Positions 32,430 to 42,063 of a stretch of DNA of 64,000 nt are shown here, in pieces (position 1 is the stretch's first letter; every line of letters begins with the position of its first letter). Location: assembly GCF_014946725.1 (NCBI RefSeq), contig NZ_JACFXY010000008.1:62001-126000 (forward strand), read 5' to 3'. A program made the position numbers and the translations under genes. Below the pieces are notes generated by a model. That model worked only from the letters and a program-made list of their open reading frames with translations, made no database searches and was not told the origin of the DNA. This DNA is from Mixta mediterraneensis (lineage in GTDB: Bacteria; Pseudomonadota; Gammaproteobacteria; Enterobacterales; Enterobacteriaceae).

Positions 32430-33028
32430 AACGACATTTCCTGCATTAAGTGAATGAAGGATCTCTCTCCCTGAATCATTAATGTTGCAGGACGGCGGCA
32501 CGCGGCTGAATACGCCAGATCATGCTCAAATAAGCGTCGGGAGTAAGCGAGCAATGCCAACGCACCTGCGACTTCAATGACAATAGGGATCGCCCTTTGC
32601 GGGCGCGTTCAGTATAAGGCAACAAAATACCAGAGTTCAGCGATTGTAAAAGCCAACGGAAGGGCAGTGGATAAACGCTAATAATGGAGCCAGTTTAGTA
32701 TTAATCGCTTTTAAAATCGGTTGATTAAGCTATATAGCCAGATATATGTCGGGTGCCGGAAATATTGCAAAGGGTTTTGTTCTATTTTATTAATAACTGG
32801 CCCTGAACAGGGATTATCAGATTTTACTGAGGATGGATAAAATACAATTATATTATTTATCAAAGGATAAGGGTGGCGGTGCGTTGATTTTAGATCCAGT
32901 TTTAATAGAGTTTTCGCTGTCAGGAAAACAGCAAGTTCAGAATTTACTGAGGGTATTTTAAGAATTATCTAACCGGTTATTGCTCTGAGAGTGGTGAATT
33001 TGTGATGGGATCTGCTGTTTTTGACGAT
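32430..33028. other. Long AT-rich intergenic region between yjbE and pgi
   Basis: About 600 bp with no gene I can support. It must contain the yjbE promoter, which in E. coli is Rcs-dependent, but I could not identify a convincing RcsAB box. A 42-codon plus-strand frame at 32833 has no proper ribosome-binding site. Confidence 0.5.
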
Positions 33029-33051
33029 AAAAAGGCGGCAATGATGCCGCC
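33029..33051 (-). terminator. Intrinsic terminator of pgi
   Basis: On the minus strand GGCGGCA-TCAT-TGCCGCC is followed by TTTTT, 20 bases after the pgi stop. Confidence 0.92.
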
Positions 33052-33070
33052 CTGGAAAAAGGACAGTAAA

Positions 33071-34717
33071 TTAACGCCAGGATTTATAGCGATTAATTAA
33101 GGCATTTGTGGAACTGTCATGACTTTCGATTTTATCGTCATTTTCCAGCTCTGGCAGAATACGGTTCGCCAGTTGCTTACCTAATTCCACGCCCCACTGA
33201 TCGAAAGTGAAGATATTCAGGATTGCGCCCTGGGTAAATATTTTGTGCTCGTACAGCGCAATCAGTGCGCCAAGGCTGAATGGCGTAATTTCACGCAGCA
33301 GAATTGAGTTGGTTGGACGGTTACCTTCAAATACTTTAAAGGGCACGATGTGCGCAACCGCGTCAGCAGATTTACCGGCATCGGTAAACTCTTTCTCCAC
33401 CACTTCACGCGACTTACCAAACGCCAGGGCTTCGGTCTGGGCAAAGAAGTTCGACAGCAGCTTCGGATGGTGATCGGCCAGGGCATTATGGGTTATGGCG
33501 GGTGCGATAAAATCACAGGGAATCAGCTTAGTGCCCTGGTGAATCAACTGATAGAACGCGTGCTGTCCATTCGTACCCGGCTCGCCCCAAATAATTGGGC
33601 CGGTCTGGTAATCCACCGGATGGCCTTCGCGATCAACATATTTGCCGTTGGATTCCATGTTTCCCTGCTGAAAATAGGCAGCAAAGCGGTGCATATATTG
33701 GTCGTAGGGCAGAATAGCTTCAGTTTCAGCACCAAAGAAGTTGTTATACCAGATACCAATCAATGCCAGCAGTACCGGTAAGTTTTGCTCAGCAGGGGTA
33801 TTAGCGAAATGCTTATCCATCGCGTGCGCGCCGCTCAGCAGCTGCTCGAAATTATCGAAGCCGACAGAAAGAATGATCGACAAGCCAATCGCTGACCACA
33901 GTGAATAGCGGCCACCCACCCAATCCCAGAATTCGAACATATTGTTGGTGTCGATACCGAATTCACCCACCGCTTTCGCGTTGGTCGACAGCGCCGCAAA
34001 GTGTTTTGCAACGTGCTGCTGATCGCCTGCTGTTTTCAGAAACCAGTCGCGTGCGCTGTGTGCATTGGTCATGGTTTCTTGCGTGGTGAAGGTTTTAGAA
34101 GCCACCAGGAACAGTGTGGTTTCTGGGCTAAGGTCTTTCAATGTTTCGGCAATGTGCGTGCCATCAACGTTGGAGACAAAATGCATATTCAGATGATTTT
34201 TATACGGACGCAGGGCTTCGGTCACCATAAAAGGGCCGAGATCCGAGCCACCGATACCGATGTTTACGACGTCAGTAATCGGTTTGCCGGTGTAACCTTT
34301 CCATTCGCCGCTGATAATGCGCTCAGAAAAGCCTTTCATCTTATCCAGTACCGCGTTCACTTCCGGCATGACGTCTTTGCCATCAACCACGATTGGCGTA
34401 TTGCTGCGGTTGCGTAGCGCAACGTGTAGCACTGCGCGATCTTCCGTGCGGTTAATTTTTTCGCCGGAAAACATGGACTTGATGGCGTCGCTCAGTTCAG
34501 TTTCTTTTGCCAGCGCCTGTAATTTATCAAGGGTTTCCTGGGTGATGCGGTTTTTTGAATAATCCACCAGCATCTGATCATCAAAGGTGGCAGAGAATTT
34601 GGCAAAACGATCGGCATCCTGGGCAAATAAATCGGCGATTTCTACCGTTTTCATTTGTTCAAAATGCTGTTGCAGCGCTTTCCAGGCTGCGGTTTGTGTC
34701 GGATTGATATTTTTCAT
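33071..34717 (-). CDS. pgi: Glucose-6-phosphate isomerase
   Basis: Pgi interconverts glucose-6-phosphate and fructose-6-phosphate. The start [19 protein letters not shown] aligns with E. coli (an 11-residue upstream extension is rejected), giving 548 residues (E. coli 549). The family signatures are present: [69 protein letters not shown] with the catalytic glutamate/histidine, and [13 protein letters not shown] with the catalytic lysine. It is monocistronic and divergent from lysC. Confidence 0.98.
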   Translation of the reverse strand: MKNINPTQTAAWKALQQHFEQMKTVEIADLFAQDADRFAKFSATFDDQMLVDYSKNRITQETLDKLQALAKETELSDAIKSMFSGEKINRTEDRAVLHVALRNRSNTPIVVDGKDVMPEVNAVLDKMKGFSERIISGEWKGYTGKPITDVVNIGIGGSDLGPFMVTEALRPYKNHLNMHFVSNVDGTHIAETLKDLSPETTLFLVASKTFTTQETMTNAHSARDWFLKTAGDQQHVAKHFAALSTNAKAVGEFGIDTNNMFEFWDWVGGRYSLWSAIGLSIILSVGFDNFEQLLSGAHAMDKHFANTPAEQNLPVLLALIGIWYNNFFGAETEAILPYDQYMHRFAAYFQQGNMESNGKYVDREGHPVDYQTGPIIWGEPGTNGQHAFYQLIHQGTKLIPCDFIAPAITHNALADHHPKLLSNFFAQTEALAFGKSREVVEKEFTDAGKSADAVAHIVPFKVFEGNRPTNSILLREITPFSLGALIALYEHKIFTQGAILNIFTFDQWGVELGKQLANRILPELENDDKIESHDSSTNALINRYKSWR

Positions 34718-35124
34718 GGCAACACTCTTGTTGATATTAAGAACCGTCATTCCATCGGGGTCACAGCGTACCCGCTTAGCATTTCAGTATGACCACAGTT
34801 GCAACTGAAAGGAAAAAGTTTGTCATCGCAGTGATTGTGCAGGTATCACATCGTGCGGTGTTGCGTCCGGTCAGCTGCGATTTTTCAATAAATTTATCTG
34901 GTGCGAATTTCGGCATAATGCGCGGTGAAATCGTGATGCATTTTGACTGGTTTGCTGCGAATGCCTCTTGTGCCGCATCATAAAATACCGCGCTGAATGA
35001 ACCCATTCAGCACTCTACTCACTGCGGCACAATGAAATTTATCTCCGGGTGCGCAGAAAGTGAAAATTCCTCAAAGCATCGTCGTTGACAGCAAAGCCAG
35101 AAACCGATATTTATACGCGGCTAC

Positions 35125-35345
35125 TTGCGCGACTAAGCGTAAGCCAGAAGAGGCGCGTCGCCCAGGCAGTGTGTTGGAGGAACCGTATCCGGTGAAAACA
35201 CATCAGGGGGAGCGACGCCGAGGTGGGCAACATACGGTGTGTTGTCTGTCGGCTGCAGGGGCTGAATCCCCTGGGTTGTCACCAGAATCGTTCGCAGTCG
35301 GACGTTTCGCAAGGTGGGGCGCTTCTGGGTGACTCGTCTACCCGA
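35125..35345 (+). promoter_or_regulatory. Lysine riboswitch (L box) of lysC
   Basis: The leader contains the L-box core in order: AGCCAGAAGAGGCGCGT, TTGGAGGA, GGGGGAGCGACGCCGAGGTGG, TGCAGGGGCTGAATCCCCTGG, GTTGTCACCAGAAT, CGTTCGCAGTCGGACGTTTCGC and the closing CTTCTGGGTGA. It matches the E. coli lysC riboswitch element by element. Lysine binding should reduce translation of lysC and expose mRNA cleavage sites. The stretch 34751-35120 upstream holds the divergent pgi and lysC promoters; I see no gene there. Confidence 0.95.
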
Positions 35346-35450
35346 TCTGGTCTGCCCGTTTCTGCTCTTCCCTTGTGCCAAGGCTGATAGAATGTCTCTC
35401 GTCCGCAGTTGAACGTGCGGGAGCAAAATAACCTGACACGAGGTCATAAC

Positions 35451-36803
35451 ATGTCTCAAACTCTGATTGTGGCAAAATTTGGCGGCACCAGCGTTGCCGA
35501 TTTTGATGCCATGAACCGCAGCGCCGATGTGGTGCTGGCCGATGCTAATACGCGTCTGGTGGTCCTTTCCGCCTCCGCAGGCATCACTAATCTCCTTGTT
35601 TCTCTCGCCGAAGGTCAGGAACCCTCGCAACGCGTCTTTCTGCTGGACGAGATCCGCCGTATTCAATATGCCATTGTCGATCGCCTGCAGCGTCCCGATG
35701 TGATTCGTGACGAAATCGACCGTATGATTGAAAATATTGCCATGTTGTCTGAAGCTGCCGCGCTGGCGACCTCCGCCGCATTGACTGATGAACTGGTCAG
35801 TCATGGTGAACTGATGTCAACGCTGCTGTTTGTGGAAATTCTGCGTGAACGACAGGTCAACGCTGTATGGTTCGATGTGCGTAAAGTGATGCGCACCAGC
35901 GATCGTTTTGGGCGTGCCGAACCTGAAGTGGATGTGCTGACAGAACTCACCATCACGCAACTTAAGCCACGCCTTGAACAAGCGCTGGTGATCACCCAGG
36001 GCTTTATTGGTAGCGAAAGCAAAGGGCGTACCACGACATTAGGCCGTGGTGGCAGCGATTATACCGCCGCGCTGTTAGGTGAAGCGCTGCACGCTGCGCG
36101 AGTGGATATTTGGACCGATGTACCCGGCATTTACACTACCGATCCACGCGTAGTGCCAACGGCGAAACGTATTGACGAAATTACCTTCGAAGAAGCCGCA
36201 GAGATGGCGACCTTTGGTGCCAAAGTGTTGCATCCTGCCACGTTGCTGCCAGCGGTTCGCCGGGATATTCCGGTATTTGTCGGTTCAAGCAAAGATCCTT
36301 CAGCAGGCGGAACCCGTGTCTGCAATACAACCAAAAACCCGCCGCTGTTCCGCGCACTGGCGCTGCGTCGTAAGCAAACTCTGCTGACGTTACATAGCCT
36401 GAACATGTTGCATACGCCAGGCTTTCTTGCCGAAGTGTTCAGCATTTTGGCACGCCACACTATCTCGGTAGATTTGATTACCACCTCCGAGGTGAGCGTG
36501 GCGCTGACGCTTGACACCACGGGCTCAACCTCAACCGGCGACAGTCTGCTGACACAGGCATTACTGACCGAGTTATCCTCGCTGTGTCGGGTCGAAGTGG
36601 AAGAGAACCTGGCGCTGGTGGCGATCATCGGTAACAACCTGTCTAAAGCCTGCGGAGTGGGTAAAGAGGTGTTTGGTGTGCTCGATCCGTTTAATCTGCG
36701 GATGATTTGCTACGGGGCCAGCAGTTACAATTTGTGCTTCCTGGTGCCTGGTGCGGACGCAGAAAGTGTCGTGCGTACGCTGCATCACAATCTTTTCGAG
36801 TAA
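35451..36803 (+). CDS. lysC: Lysine-sensitive aspartokinase III
   Basis: LysC phosphorylates aspartate at the entry to lysine, threonine and methionine synthesis. The start MSQTLIVAKFGGTSVADFDAMNRSAD aligns with E. coli; the product is 450 residues (E. coli 449). The kinase domain shows KFGGTSV, TTLGRGGSDYTAA and DVPGIYTTDPR. The C-terminus carries two ACT domains (LLTLHSLNMLHTPGFLAEVF and LALVAIIGNNLSKACGVG) that bind lysine. Expression is under the L box upstream. An intact lysC together with a broken metA means aspartate-family carbon stops at homoserine for the methionine branch. Confidence 0.98.
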   Translation: MSQTLIVAKFGGTSVADFDAMNRSADVVLADANTRLVVLSASAGITNLLVSLAEGQEPSQRVFLLDEIRRIQYAIVDRLQRPDVIRDEIDRMIENIAMLSEAAALATSAALTDELVSHGELMSTLLFVEILRERQVNAVWFDVRKVMRTSDRFGRAEPEVDVLTELTITQLKPRLEQALVITQGFIGSESKGRTTTLGRGGSDYTAALLGEALHAARVDIWTDVPGIYTTDPRVVPTAKRIDEITFEEAAEMATFGAKVLHPATLLPAVRRDIPVFVGSSKDPSAGGTRVCNTTKNPPLFRALALRRKQTLLTLHSLNMLHTPGFLAEVFSILARHTISVDLITTSEVSVALTLDTTGSTSTGDSLLTQALLTELSSLCRVEVEENLALVAIIGNNLSKACGVGKEVFGVLDPFNLRMICYGASSYNLCFLVPGADAESVVRTLHHNLFE

Positions 36804-36828
36804 GCGGAAAGATTTTTTGCAAACAGCG

Positions 36829-36851
36829 AAGCCGGGCCTGGCCCGGCTTTT
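36829..36851 (+). terminator. Intrinsic terminator of lysC
   Basis: GCCGGGCC/GGCCCGGC hairpin followed by TTTTA. The following 340 bp up to the next gene shows no gene I can support. Confidence 0.85.
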
Positions 36852-37192
36852 ACGGTTGCACTAACCGCTGCTCCGCTCGCTGAATAATTTCAACACGCTA
36901 AAAGAACGTTATACCAAATTCCGCAACAGCAGAGGCGCTGGTTAAAGCCAGCCATTATTGTGGCAATAAGTGGTGTGATCTACCGTAGTTTACGGGGAAA
37001 AGTAGCGTAATTCTGGTTATTTCAGGACATCGGCAGCAGTCGATCCGCATTTTCCCCGGTGACACCATTCCCGCCTTACGTCGTGATAACGAAATGTTAT
37101 GATCCTGTGCTAGCTTCAGCAGCCGTTCCTGCGAAGCGTGTTCTATGGCAAACCTGCTTAAAAACATAACATTCTTATAAGGAAGTCTGGCC

Positions 37193-38110
37193 ATGCTCGC
37201 CACCTTAACCCGCCTGTTCCCTCTTTGGGCTGTGCTGTTATCTGTCGCCGCTTATGCTACTCCCAACACCTTTCTCGGCATCGGTCCGTGGGTAACTTAC
37301 CTGCTCATGCTGATTATGTTCGGTATGGGTGTCACGCTCAATATCGATGATTTCAAGCGTGTGCTGGTACGTCCGGCTCCCGTGATTGCTGTTACGTTTC
37401 TGCATTATCTGGTGATGCCGCTGGCTGCCTGGGGGCTGGCAAAACTGTTTCATATGCCATCTGATTTAGCTGCAGGGATGATTCTGGTGGGCAGTGTTGC
37501 CAGTGGAACGGCATCTAACGTGATGATCTATCTGGCGAAAGGTGATGTTGCGCTGTCAGTCACCATCTCCTCTGTTTCTGCACTGGTGGGCGTTTTTGCT
37601 ACCCCGTTGCTGACGCGTTTCTATGTCGACACACATATTCAGGTCGATGTGGTTGGCATGTTGTTGAGCATAGTGAAAATCGTGGTCATCCCGATTGGGT
37701 TGGGGCTGATTATTCATCACGCTATGAACAGCGTAGTCCGCCGCGTTGAGCCTTATCTACCGGCGTTCTCAATGGTATGTATTTTGTTGATCATCAGCGC
37801 GGTCGTTGCGGGCAGCCAGGGCTTTATTGGCTCGGTTGGGTTGATGGTGATCGCTGCGGTGATTTTGCACAATGCGATTGGCCTGCTTGGCGGTTACTGG
37901 GGAGGCAAACTGTTTGGCTTTGATGAATCCACCTGCCGCACGCTGGCGTTAGAAGTGGGTATGCAGAACTCTGGCCTGGCCGCAACGCTGGGTAAACTGT
38001 ACTTCTCTCCACTGGCCGCGCTGCCGGGCGCCCTGTTTTCGGTATGGCATAATCTGTCTGGCTCATTGCTGGCGGGTTACTGGTCAGGCAAGCCGATCAA
38101 GAAGAAATAA
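37193..38110 (+). CDS. panS: Bile acid:sodium symporter-family transporter, PanS-like
   Basis: The 305-residue protein is an integral inner-membrane carrier of the BASS/SBF fold with about nine or ten hydrophobic segments. Characteristic blocks are [20 protein letters not shown] near 42, [25 protein letters not shown] near 100 and the C-terminal [17 protein letters not shown]. Sequence and length match the PanS group (ketopantoate/pantoate/pantothenate uptake) better than the bile-acid members, but substrate cannot be proved from sequence. It is monocistronic, convergent with yjbB. Confidence 0.75.
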   Translation: MLATLTRLFPLWAVLLSVAAYATPNTFLGIGPWVTYLLMLIMFGMGVTLNIDDFKRVLVRPAPVIAVTFLHYLVMPLAAWGLAKLFHMPSDLAAGMILVGSVASGTASNVMIYLAKGDVALSVTISSVSALVGVFATPLLTRFYVDTHIQVDVVGMLLSIVKIVVIPIGLGLIIHHAMNSVVRRVEPYLPAFSMVCILLIISAVVAGSQGFIGSVGLMVIAAVILHNAIGLLGGYWGGKLFGFDESTCRTLALEVGMQNSGLAATLGKLYFSPLAALPGALFSVWHNLSGSLLAGYWSGKPIKKK

Positions 38111-38118
38111 ACGGTGAA

Positions 38119-38152
38119 AAACGGCGTGTCTTAAACCGACACGCCGTTTTTT
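38119..38152. terminator. Bidirectional terminator between panS and yjbB
   Basis: A perfect AACGGCGTGTC/GACACGCCGTT stem with A tract before and T tract after separates two convergent genes. Confidence 0.93.
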
Positions 38153-39798
38153 TATTCGTCATCCCGTTCATCATCCGGTTGTTCTAATACCGTGTAGGCC
38201 GCAGTACAGAACAGCGAATTCAATCGCTTCATATCGCCCAATAAACCCAGATGTAGCGAACTGGTTTCAATGCTTTGTACATTTTGCTGATGCAGGCGAT
38301 CGACATGCGCATGCGAATAACGGCGAATTTTCAGACGGAAACGATGTTTGGCGCGACGCAGACGTCTGGCGCTGGTGGTATCGTGGGATAAGAACACCGA
38401 TAAACTCAGGCGCAAATTGGCAACTAATTGCTCCTGTAGCGTCTCTAATTCCCGTAATCCTTCAGCCGAAAAAGCGCGCTGCGCGGCAAGGGATTTATCG
38501 GCGACATCGCCGCTCATGCGCTCAATGATGTCTCCGGCCTGCTCCAGGTTCAGAGACATTTCAATGATTTCACCCCAGCGCCGTGAATCTTCCTCCGATA
38601 AATCCTCTTTTTGCATGCGTGCCAGATACAGTTTGATAGCGGTGTACAGCACATCAACATCATCATCCAGCCGCCGCACGGTACGTTCCTCGCGCGGCTC
38701 GCCGTGGATCACCTTGCTAAAAGCATCCAGCATCTGTTCTAACACATCGCCAATACGTAACGCCTCGCGCGCGGCATTCACCAGCGCCAGCGTTGGCGTG
38801 TCCAGCGCGCTGCTATCAAGGTGCTTTGGTTTCAGACGCAGCCCGGTTTCTGCATCGTCAGCGATCAGGCGACGGCACAGGCGCGCCATCGGCTCGGCAA
38901 AGGGCACCAACACGACGCAGCGAATCACGTTGTAGAACACGTGGAAAAAAATCACGAGTTCTTCGTCATTAACGGGCAATTTCTGAAGCCATATCGCTGC
39001 GATATTGACGAAAGGTAGAATGAGAAGGCAGCCCAGCAGTTTAAACAGCAGGCTTCCCAGGGCAACGCGCTTACCCGCTGCGTTGGAACTACTGGCATTC
39101 AGCATTGCCAGTAATCCGCTGCCAAGATTGGCACCAATCACCAGGCAAAGCGCCACTTTGAATGAAATTACGCCGGTAGCGGTCAGCGTTGCGGTTATCA
39201 ATACCGCCGCGAGACTGGAATAGCTGATGATGGCAAACACCGCACCAATCAAGGCATCCAGCATGATGTCGCCCGTTAACGAAGAGAACAACACTTGTAC
39301 GCCCGAGGCTTCAGTGATCGGACGAGCGGCTGCAACAATAAGCTGTAAGGCCAGCAGGATCAGGCCGAGACCAATGCTGGCACGGCCTAACTGCCCGGCA
39401 CGCGACTGTTTGCGGCCGAGGAAAAACACCACGCCAAAAAAAATAAATAGCGGTGATAGCCATGACAGATCAAACGTCAGAATCCGTGCCATGATTGCCG
39501 TACCCACATCTGCGCCCAGTACCACCACTAAGGCGGGCGTCAGGCCGACCAGATTTTGCGCGACAAAGGAAGTCACCAGCAGGGTGGTCGTGTTGCTGCT
39601 CTGCACCAGGGCGGTAACGCCAATGCCGGCAAGAAACGCCATCGGTTTCTTTTCAATACTGCGGCTGAGCACACGACGCAAATCAGCGCCATACACGCGC
39701 ATAATACCGCTGCGTACGATATGCGTTCCCCATACCAGCATCGCCACGGCAGAAAGTAAATTAAGCAGAGTTAACACGTATAGATGCTCCTCGACCAT
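38152..39798 (-). CDS. yjbB: Na+/phosphate cotransporter family protein YjbB
   Basis: The 548-residue protein (E. coli 543) has the NptA/SLC34-type membrane domain, with inverted repeats each carrying a Q-S-S-type motif (ALVQSSNTTTLLVTSF near 62 and the SYSSLAAVLITATLTATGV region). A cytoplasmic C-terminal part resembles PhoU helices (LDDDVDVLYTAIKLYLARM, QAGDIIERMSGDV). The E. coli homologue promotes phosphate export. It sits next to psiE, a phosphate-starvation gene, here in inverted orientation compared with E. coli. Confidence 0.93.
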   Translation of the reverse strand: MVEEHLYVLTLLNLLSAVAMLVWGTHIVRSGIMRVYGADLRRVLSRSIEKKPMAFLAGIGVTALVQSSNTTTLLVTSFVAQNLVGLTPALVVVLGADVGTAIMARILTFDLSWLSPLFIFFGVVFFLGRKQSRAGQLGRASIGLGLILLALQLIVAAARPITEASGVQVLFSSLTGDIMLDALIGAVFAIISYSSLAAVLITATLTATGVISFKVALCLVIGANLGSGLLAMLNASSSNAAGKRVALGSLLFKLLGCLLILPFVNIAAIWLQKLPVNDEELVIFFHVFYNVIRCVVLVPFAEPMARLCRRLIADDAETGLRLKPKHLDSSALDTPTLALVNAAREALRIGDVLEQMLDAFSKVIHGEPREERTVRRLDDDVDVLYTAIKLYLARMQKEDLSEEDSRRWGEIIEMSLNLEQAGDIIERMSGDVADKSLAAQRAFSAEGLRELETLQEQLVANLRLSLSVFLSHDTTSARRLRRAKHRFRLKIRRYSHAHVDRLHQQNVQSIETSSLHLGLLGDMKRLNSLFCTAAYTVLEQPDDERDDE

Positions 39799-40265
39799 CC
39801 GGCTTTATGCAGCACAGACTGCCAGCCTGACGGAGAATGCAATCTGTGAAAAGTCTATTTTTCCTGTGTTTTAAGTCACCTGGCGTAACCTCAATACCTT
39901 TAACTGTAGACCAGTCTGTTTTTTTGTAGCGTGCTATTCCGTCGCGGGACAAGCCAGCACGCCCACTGAAGGTTCTCTCGCTTGCCCGAAGCGGAAGCGA
40001 ATCACCGACTGGGGATACAACGGCACGGCACCGCCGTTTTGCCTGAATCCTTGCCTGAGTGGTAGCGCCGACCTGACATATTGTGCCCGGCCGTTCTGAT
40101 TGACTGATTCGCATCAACCTGCGATTTATCAAAGCAGGTAATTATCTGCGAATATAGCCACTGCGCTACGTTGCGTATTGCGTTGAGAGCGCAGTCGTAT
40201 TGTGATTTCTGTCACACTAACGCATGATGGCTGGAGCAATTAAATGACTTTGCCGGGGCGCAAAA
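39799..40265. other. Intergenic region between divergent yjbB and psiE
   Basis: About 470 bp holding the promoters of both genes. Apart from the CRP site listed separately I see no gene or repeat I can support. Confidence 0.5.
40201..40216 (+). promoter_or_regulatory. CRP binding site upstream of psiE
   Basis: TGTGATTTCTGTCACA is a perfect TGTGA-N6-TCACA palindrome, 50 bp before the psiE start. E. coli psiE is known to be controlled by cAMP-CRP and PhoB. The overlapping CTGTCACACTAACGCATGA has one good pho-box half (CTGTCAC) but a poor second half. Confidence 0.75.
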
Positions 40266-40435
40266 ATGAGCGAAAAAAACACCACGGGGCGCTACTTTGC
40301 CAGTGCATTGCAATGGGTACTCAATTTAGGCCTGATGATTCTGGCGATTATTTTGGTGGTGTTTCTCGGTAAGGAAACTATCCATTTAGCCACGGTGTTA
40401 TTCAGCACGGGCGAGCAGGCATCATCCTATCTGCT

Positions 40436-40444
40436 GATTGAAGG
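40436..40444. repeat. Left 9-bp target-site duplication of IS1
   Basis: GATTGAAGG immediately before the element, repeated at 41213-41221. Confidence 0.96.
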
Positions 40445-40459
40445 GGTAATGACTCCAAC

Positions 40460-40963
40460 TTACTGATAGTGTTTTATGTTCAGATAATGTCCGATGACCT
40501 TGTCATGCAGCTCCACCGATTTTGAGAACGACAGTGACTTCCGTCCCAGCCTTGCCAGATGTTGTCTCAGATTCAGGTTATGTCGCTCAATGCGCTGAGT
40601 GTAACGCTTGCTGATAACGTGCAGCTTTCCCTTCAGGCGTGATTCATACAGCGGCCAGCCATCCGTCATCCATACCACGACCTCAAAGGCCGACAGCAGG
40701 CTCAGAAGACGCTCCAGTGTGGCCAGAGTGCGTTCACCGAAGACGTGTGCAACAACCGTCCTCCGTATCCTGTCATACGCGTAAAACAGCCAGCGCTGAC
40801 GTGATTTAGCACCGACGTAGCCCCACTGTTCGTCCATTTCAGCGCAGACAATCACATCACTGCCCGGTTGTATGCGCGAGGTTACCGACTGCGGCCTGAG
40901 TTTTTTAAGTGACGTAAAACCGTGTTGAGGCCAATGCCCATAATGCGTGCACTGGCGCGACAT
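40460..40963 (-). CDS. insB: IS1 transposase InsB (expressed as InsAB' by frameshift)
   Basis: The 167-residue frame carries the IS1 DDE catalytic domain ([51 protein letters not shown]). The active enzyme is the InsAB' fusion made by -1 ribosomal frameshifting at an A6C run, seen here on the minus strand at 40906-40900. InsB is not normally translated alone. Confidence 0.92.
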   Translation of the reverse strand: MSRQCTHYGHWPQHGFTSLKKLRPQSVTSRIQPGSDVIVCAEMDEQWGYVGAKSRQRWLFYAYDRIRRTVVAHVFGERTLATLERLLSLLSAFEVVVWMTDGWPLYESRLKGKLHVISKRYTQRIERHNLNLRQHLARLGRKSLSFSKSVELHDKVIGHYLNIKHYQ

Positions 40964-41157
40964 CCGACGCCATTCATGGCCATATCAATGATTGTCTGGT
41001 GCGTACCGGGCTGAGAGGCGGTGTAAGTGAACTGTAGTTGCCATGTTTTACGGCAATGAGAGCAGAGATAGCGCTGATGTCCGGCAGTGCTTTTGCCGTT
41101 ACGCACCACGCCTTCAGTAGCGGAGCAGGAAGGACATCTGATGGAAATGGAAGCCAC
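40882..41157 (-). CDS. insA: IS1 protein InsA
   Basis: The 91-residue InsA contains the zinc finger ([28 protein letters not shown]) and helix-turn-helix that bind the IS1 ends. On its own it represses transcription and transposition. It overlaps insB by about 80 bases around the frameshift site. Confidence 0.94.
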   Translation of the reverse strand: MASISIRCPSCSATEGVVRNGKSTAGHQRYLCSHCRKTWQLQFTYTASQPGTHQTIIDMAMNGVGCRASARIMGIGLNTVLRHLKNSGRSR

Positions 41158-41212
41158 GCAAGCACCTCAAAATCACCATCATACACTAAATCAGTAAGTT
41201 GGGAGCATTACC

Positions 41213-41221
41213 GATTGAAGG
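41213..41221. repeat. Right 9-bp target-site duplication of IS1
   Basis: GATTGAAGG, identical to 40436-40444. Confidence 0.96.
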
Positions 41222-41539
41222 GATTGTTATCTATTTCCTTTATTTCGAATTTATCGCCCTGATTGTGAAGTACTTTCAGTCGGGCTATCACTTTCCATTA
41301 CGTTATTTTGTTTATATTGGTATCACAGCCATTATTCGCCTGATTATTGTCGACCACAAAAAACCATTTGATACGTTGTGCTATTCGGCTGCGATTCTGG
41401 TGCTGGTGGTGACGCTGTGGCTGGCGAACAGTCACCGACTCAAACGCGAATAATACGCGTGTTATTGTGTATAAGGAGAGGTGTTCACTTGTCATCTCTG
41501 CGTTAAACTAGCGCCCTACAAATTATGAGGAGTGGTGCT

Positions 41540-42052
41540 ATGTCGCAAGATTCGCTCAGTCTGTTACGTGCGCTCAACTGGTTCTCACCAACAGAACCGG
41601 CACTTTCGCCCGCGCTGCTGGACTGGTTGATGGAAGAAGATTCTATGACGCAGCGCTTTGAGCAGCATTGTCAGCGGGTGACGGTGCAACCGGTGCGTGA
41701 AGGCTTTATTGACAGCAGTGAGTTAGCCGATGAGCAAGCATTATTCTTACAGGATAAACGCTTTTGGTTACGTGAAATCATTCTGTTCGGTGATGGCGTA
41801 CCCTGGCTGGCAGGTCGCACCCTGGTGCCGGAGAGTACCCTGAACGGTCCGGAAGCCATGTTACAACAGCTGGGTACGCGTCCACTTGGCCGCTATCTTT
41901 TTTCTTCTTCATCTTTGAGCCGCGATTTTATCGAGCCAGGAAAAGTGAATAACTTATGGGGTCGTCGCTCGCGCCTGCGTTTGTCCGGCAAGCCGCTGCT
42001 GCTCACTGAACTGTTTTTACCGGCGTCGCCGCTTTATCGCGTCCTGGATTAA
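41540..42052 (+). CDS. ubiC: Chorismate pyruvate-lyase
   Basis: UbiC converts chorismate to 4-hydroxybenzoate and pyruvate, the first step of ubiquinone synthesis. The ATG at 41540 is chosen because GAGGAG precedes it at good spacing; the 170-residue product (E. coli 165) contains the family blocks [40 protein letters not shown] and [13 protein letters not shown]. ubiA follows after 11 bases. Confidence 0.95.
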   Translation: MSQDSLSLLRALNWFSPTEPALSPALLDWLMEEDSMTQRFEQHCQRVTVQPVREGFIDSSELADEQALFLQDKRFWLREIILFGDGVPWLAGRTLVPESTLNGPEAMLQQLGTRPLGRYLFSSSSLSRDFIEPGKVNNLWGRRSRLRLSGKPLLLTELFLPASPLYRVLD

Positions 42053-42063
42053 GGATTTTTGCT

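Larger units (their letters stand above)
40445..41212 (-). mobile_element. IS1 insertion sequence
   Basis: The element is exactly 768 bp, the canonical IS1 length, with ends GGTAATGACTCCAACTTACT and AGTAAGTTGGGAGCATTACC and a 9-bp target duplication. Both insA and insB are open, with the frameshift signal between them, so it may be functional. Confidence 0.97.
40266..41453 (+). pseudogene. psiE: Phosphate-starvation-inducible protein PsiE, interrupted by IS1
   Basis: PsiE is a small inner-membrane protein of unknown function induced by phosphate starvation. The 5' part (40266-40444) encodes [21 protein letters not shown] and ends in LLIEG; the 3' part from 41222 continues [21 protein letters not shown]. 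Removing IS1 and one 9-bp duplication restores a 136-residue frame, the E. coli length, so the gene was intact before insertion. In E. coli the mal operons and lamB lie between psiE and ubiC; here ubiC follows directly. Confidence 0.96.

Noticed and set aside
32833..32961. 42-codon plus-strand frame between yjbE and pgi
   Set aside because: The GAGG directly abuts the ATG, there is no family resemblance, and the composition is that of the AT-rich spacer.
34776..35006. Opposing frames between pgi and lysC
   Set aside because: Both lie in the promoter region, overlap each other and show no family signature.
36955..37203. 82-codon minus-strand frame before panS
   Set aside because: It overlaps the panS start and promoter and has no plausible ribosome-binding site.
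38348..39874. Plus-strand frames of about 200 codons opposite yjbB
   Set aside because: They are antisense to a conserved membrane transporter and are arginine/serine-rich shadow sequences.
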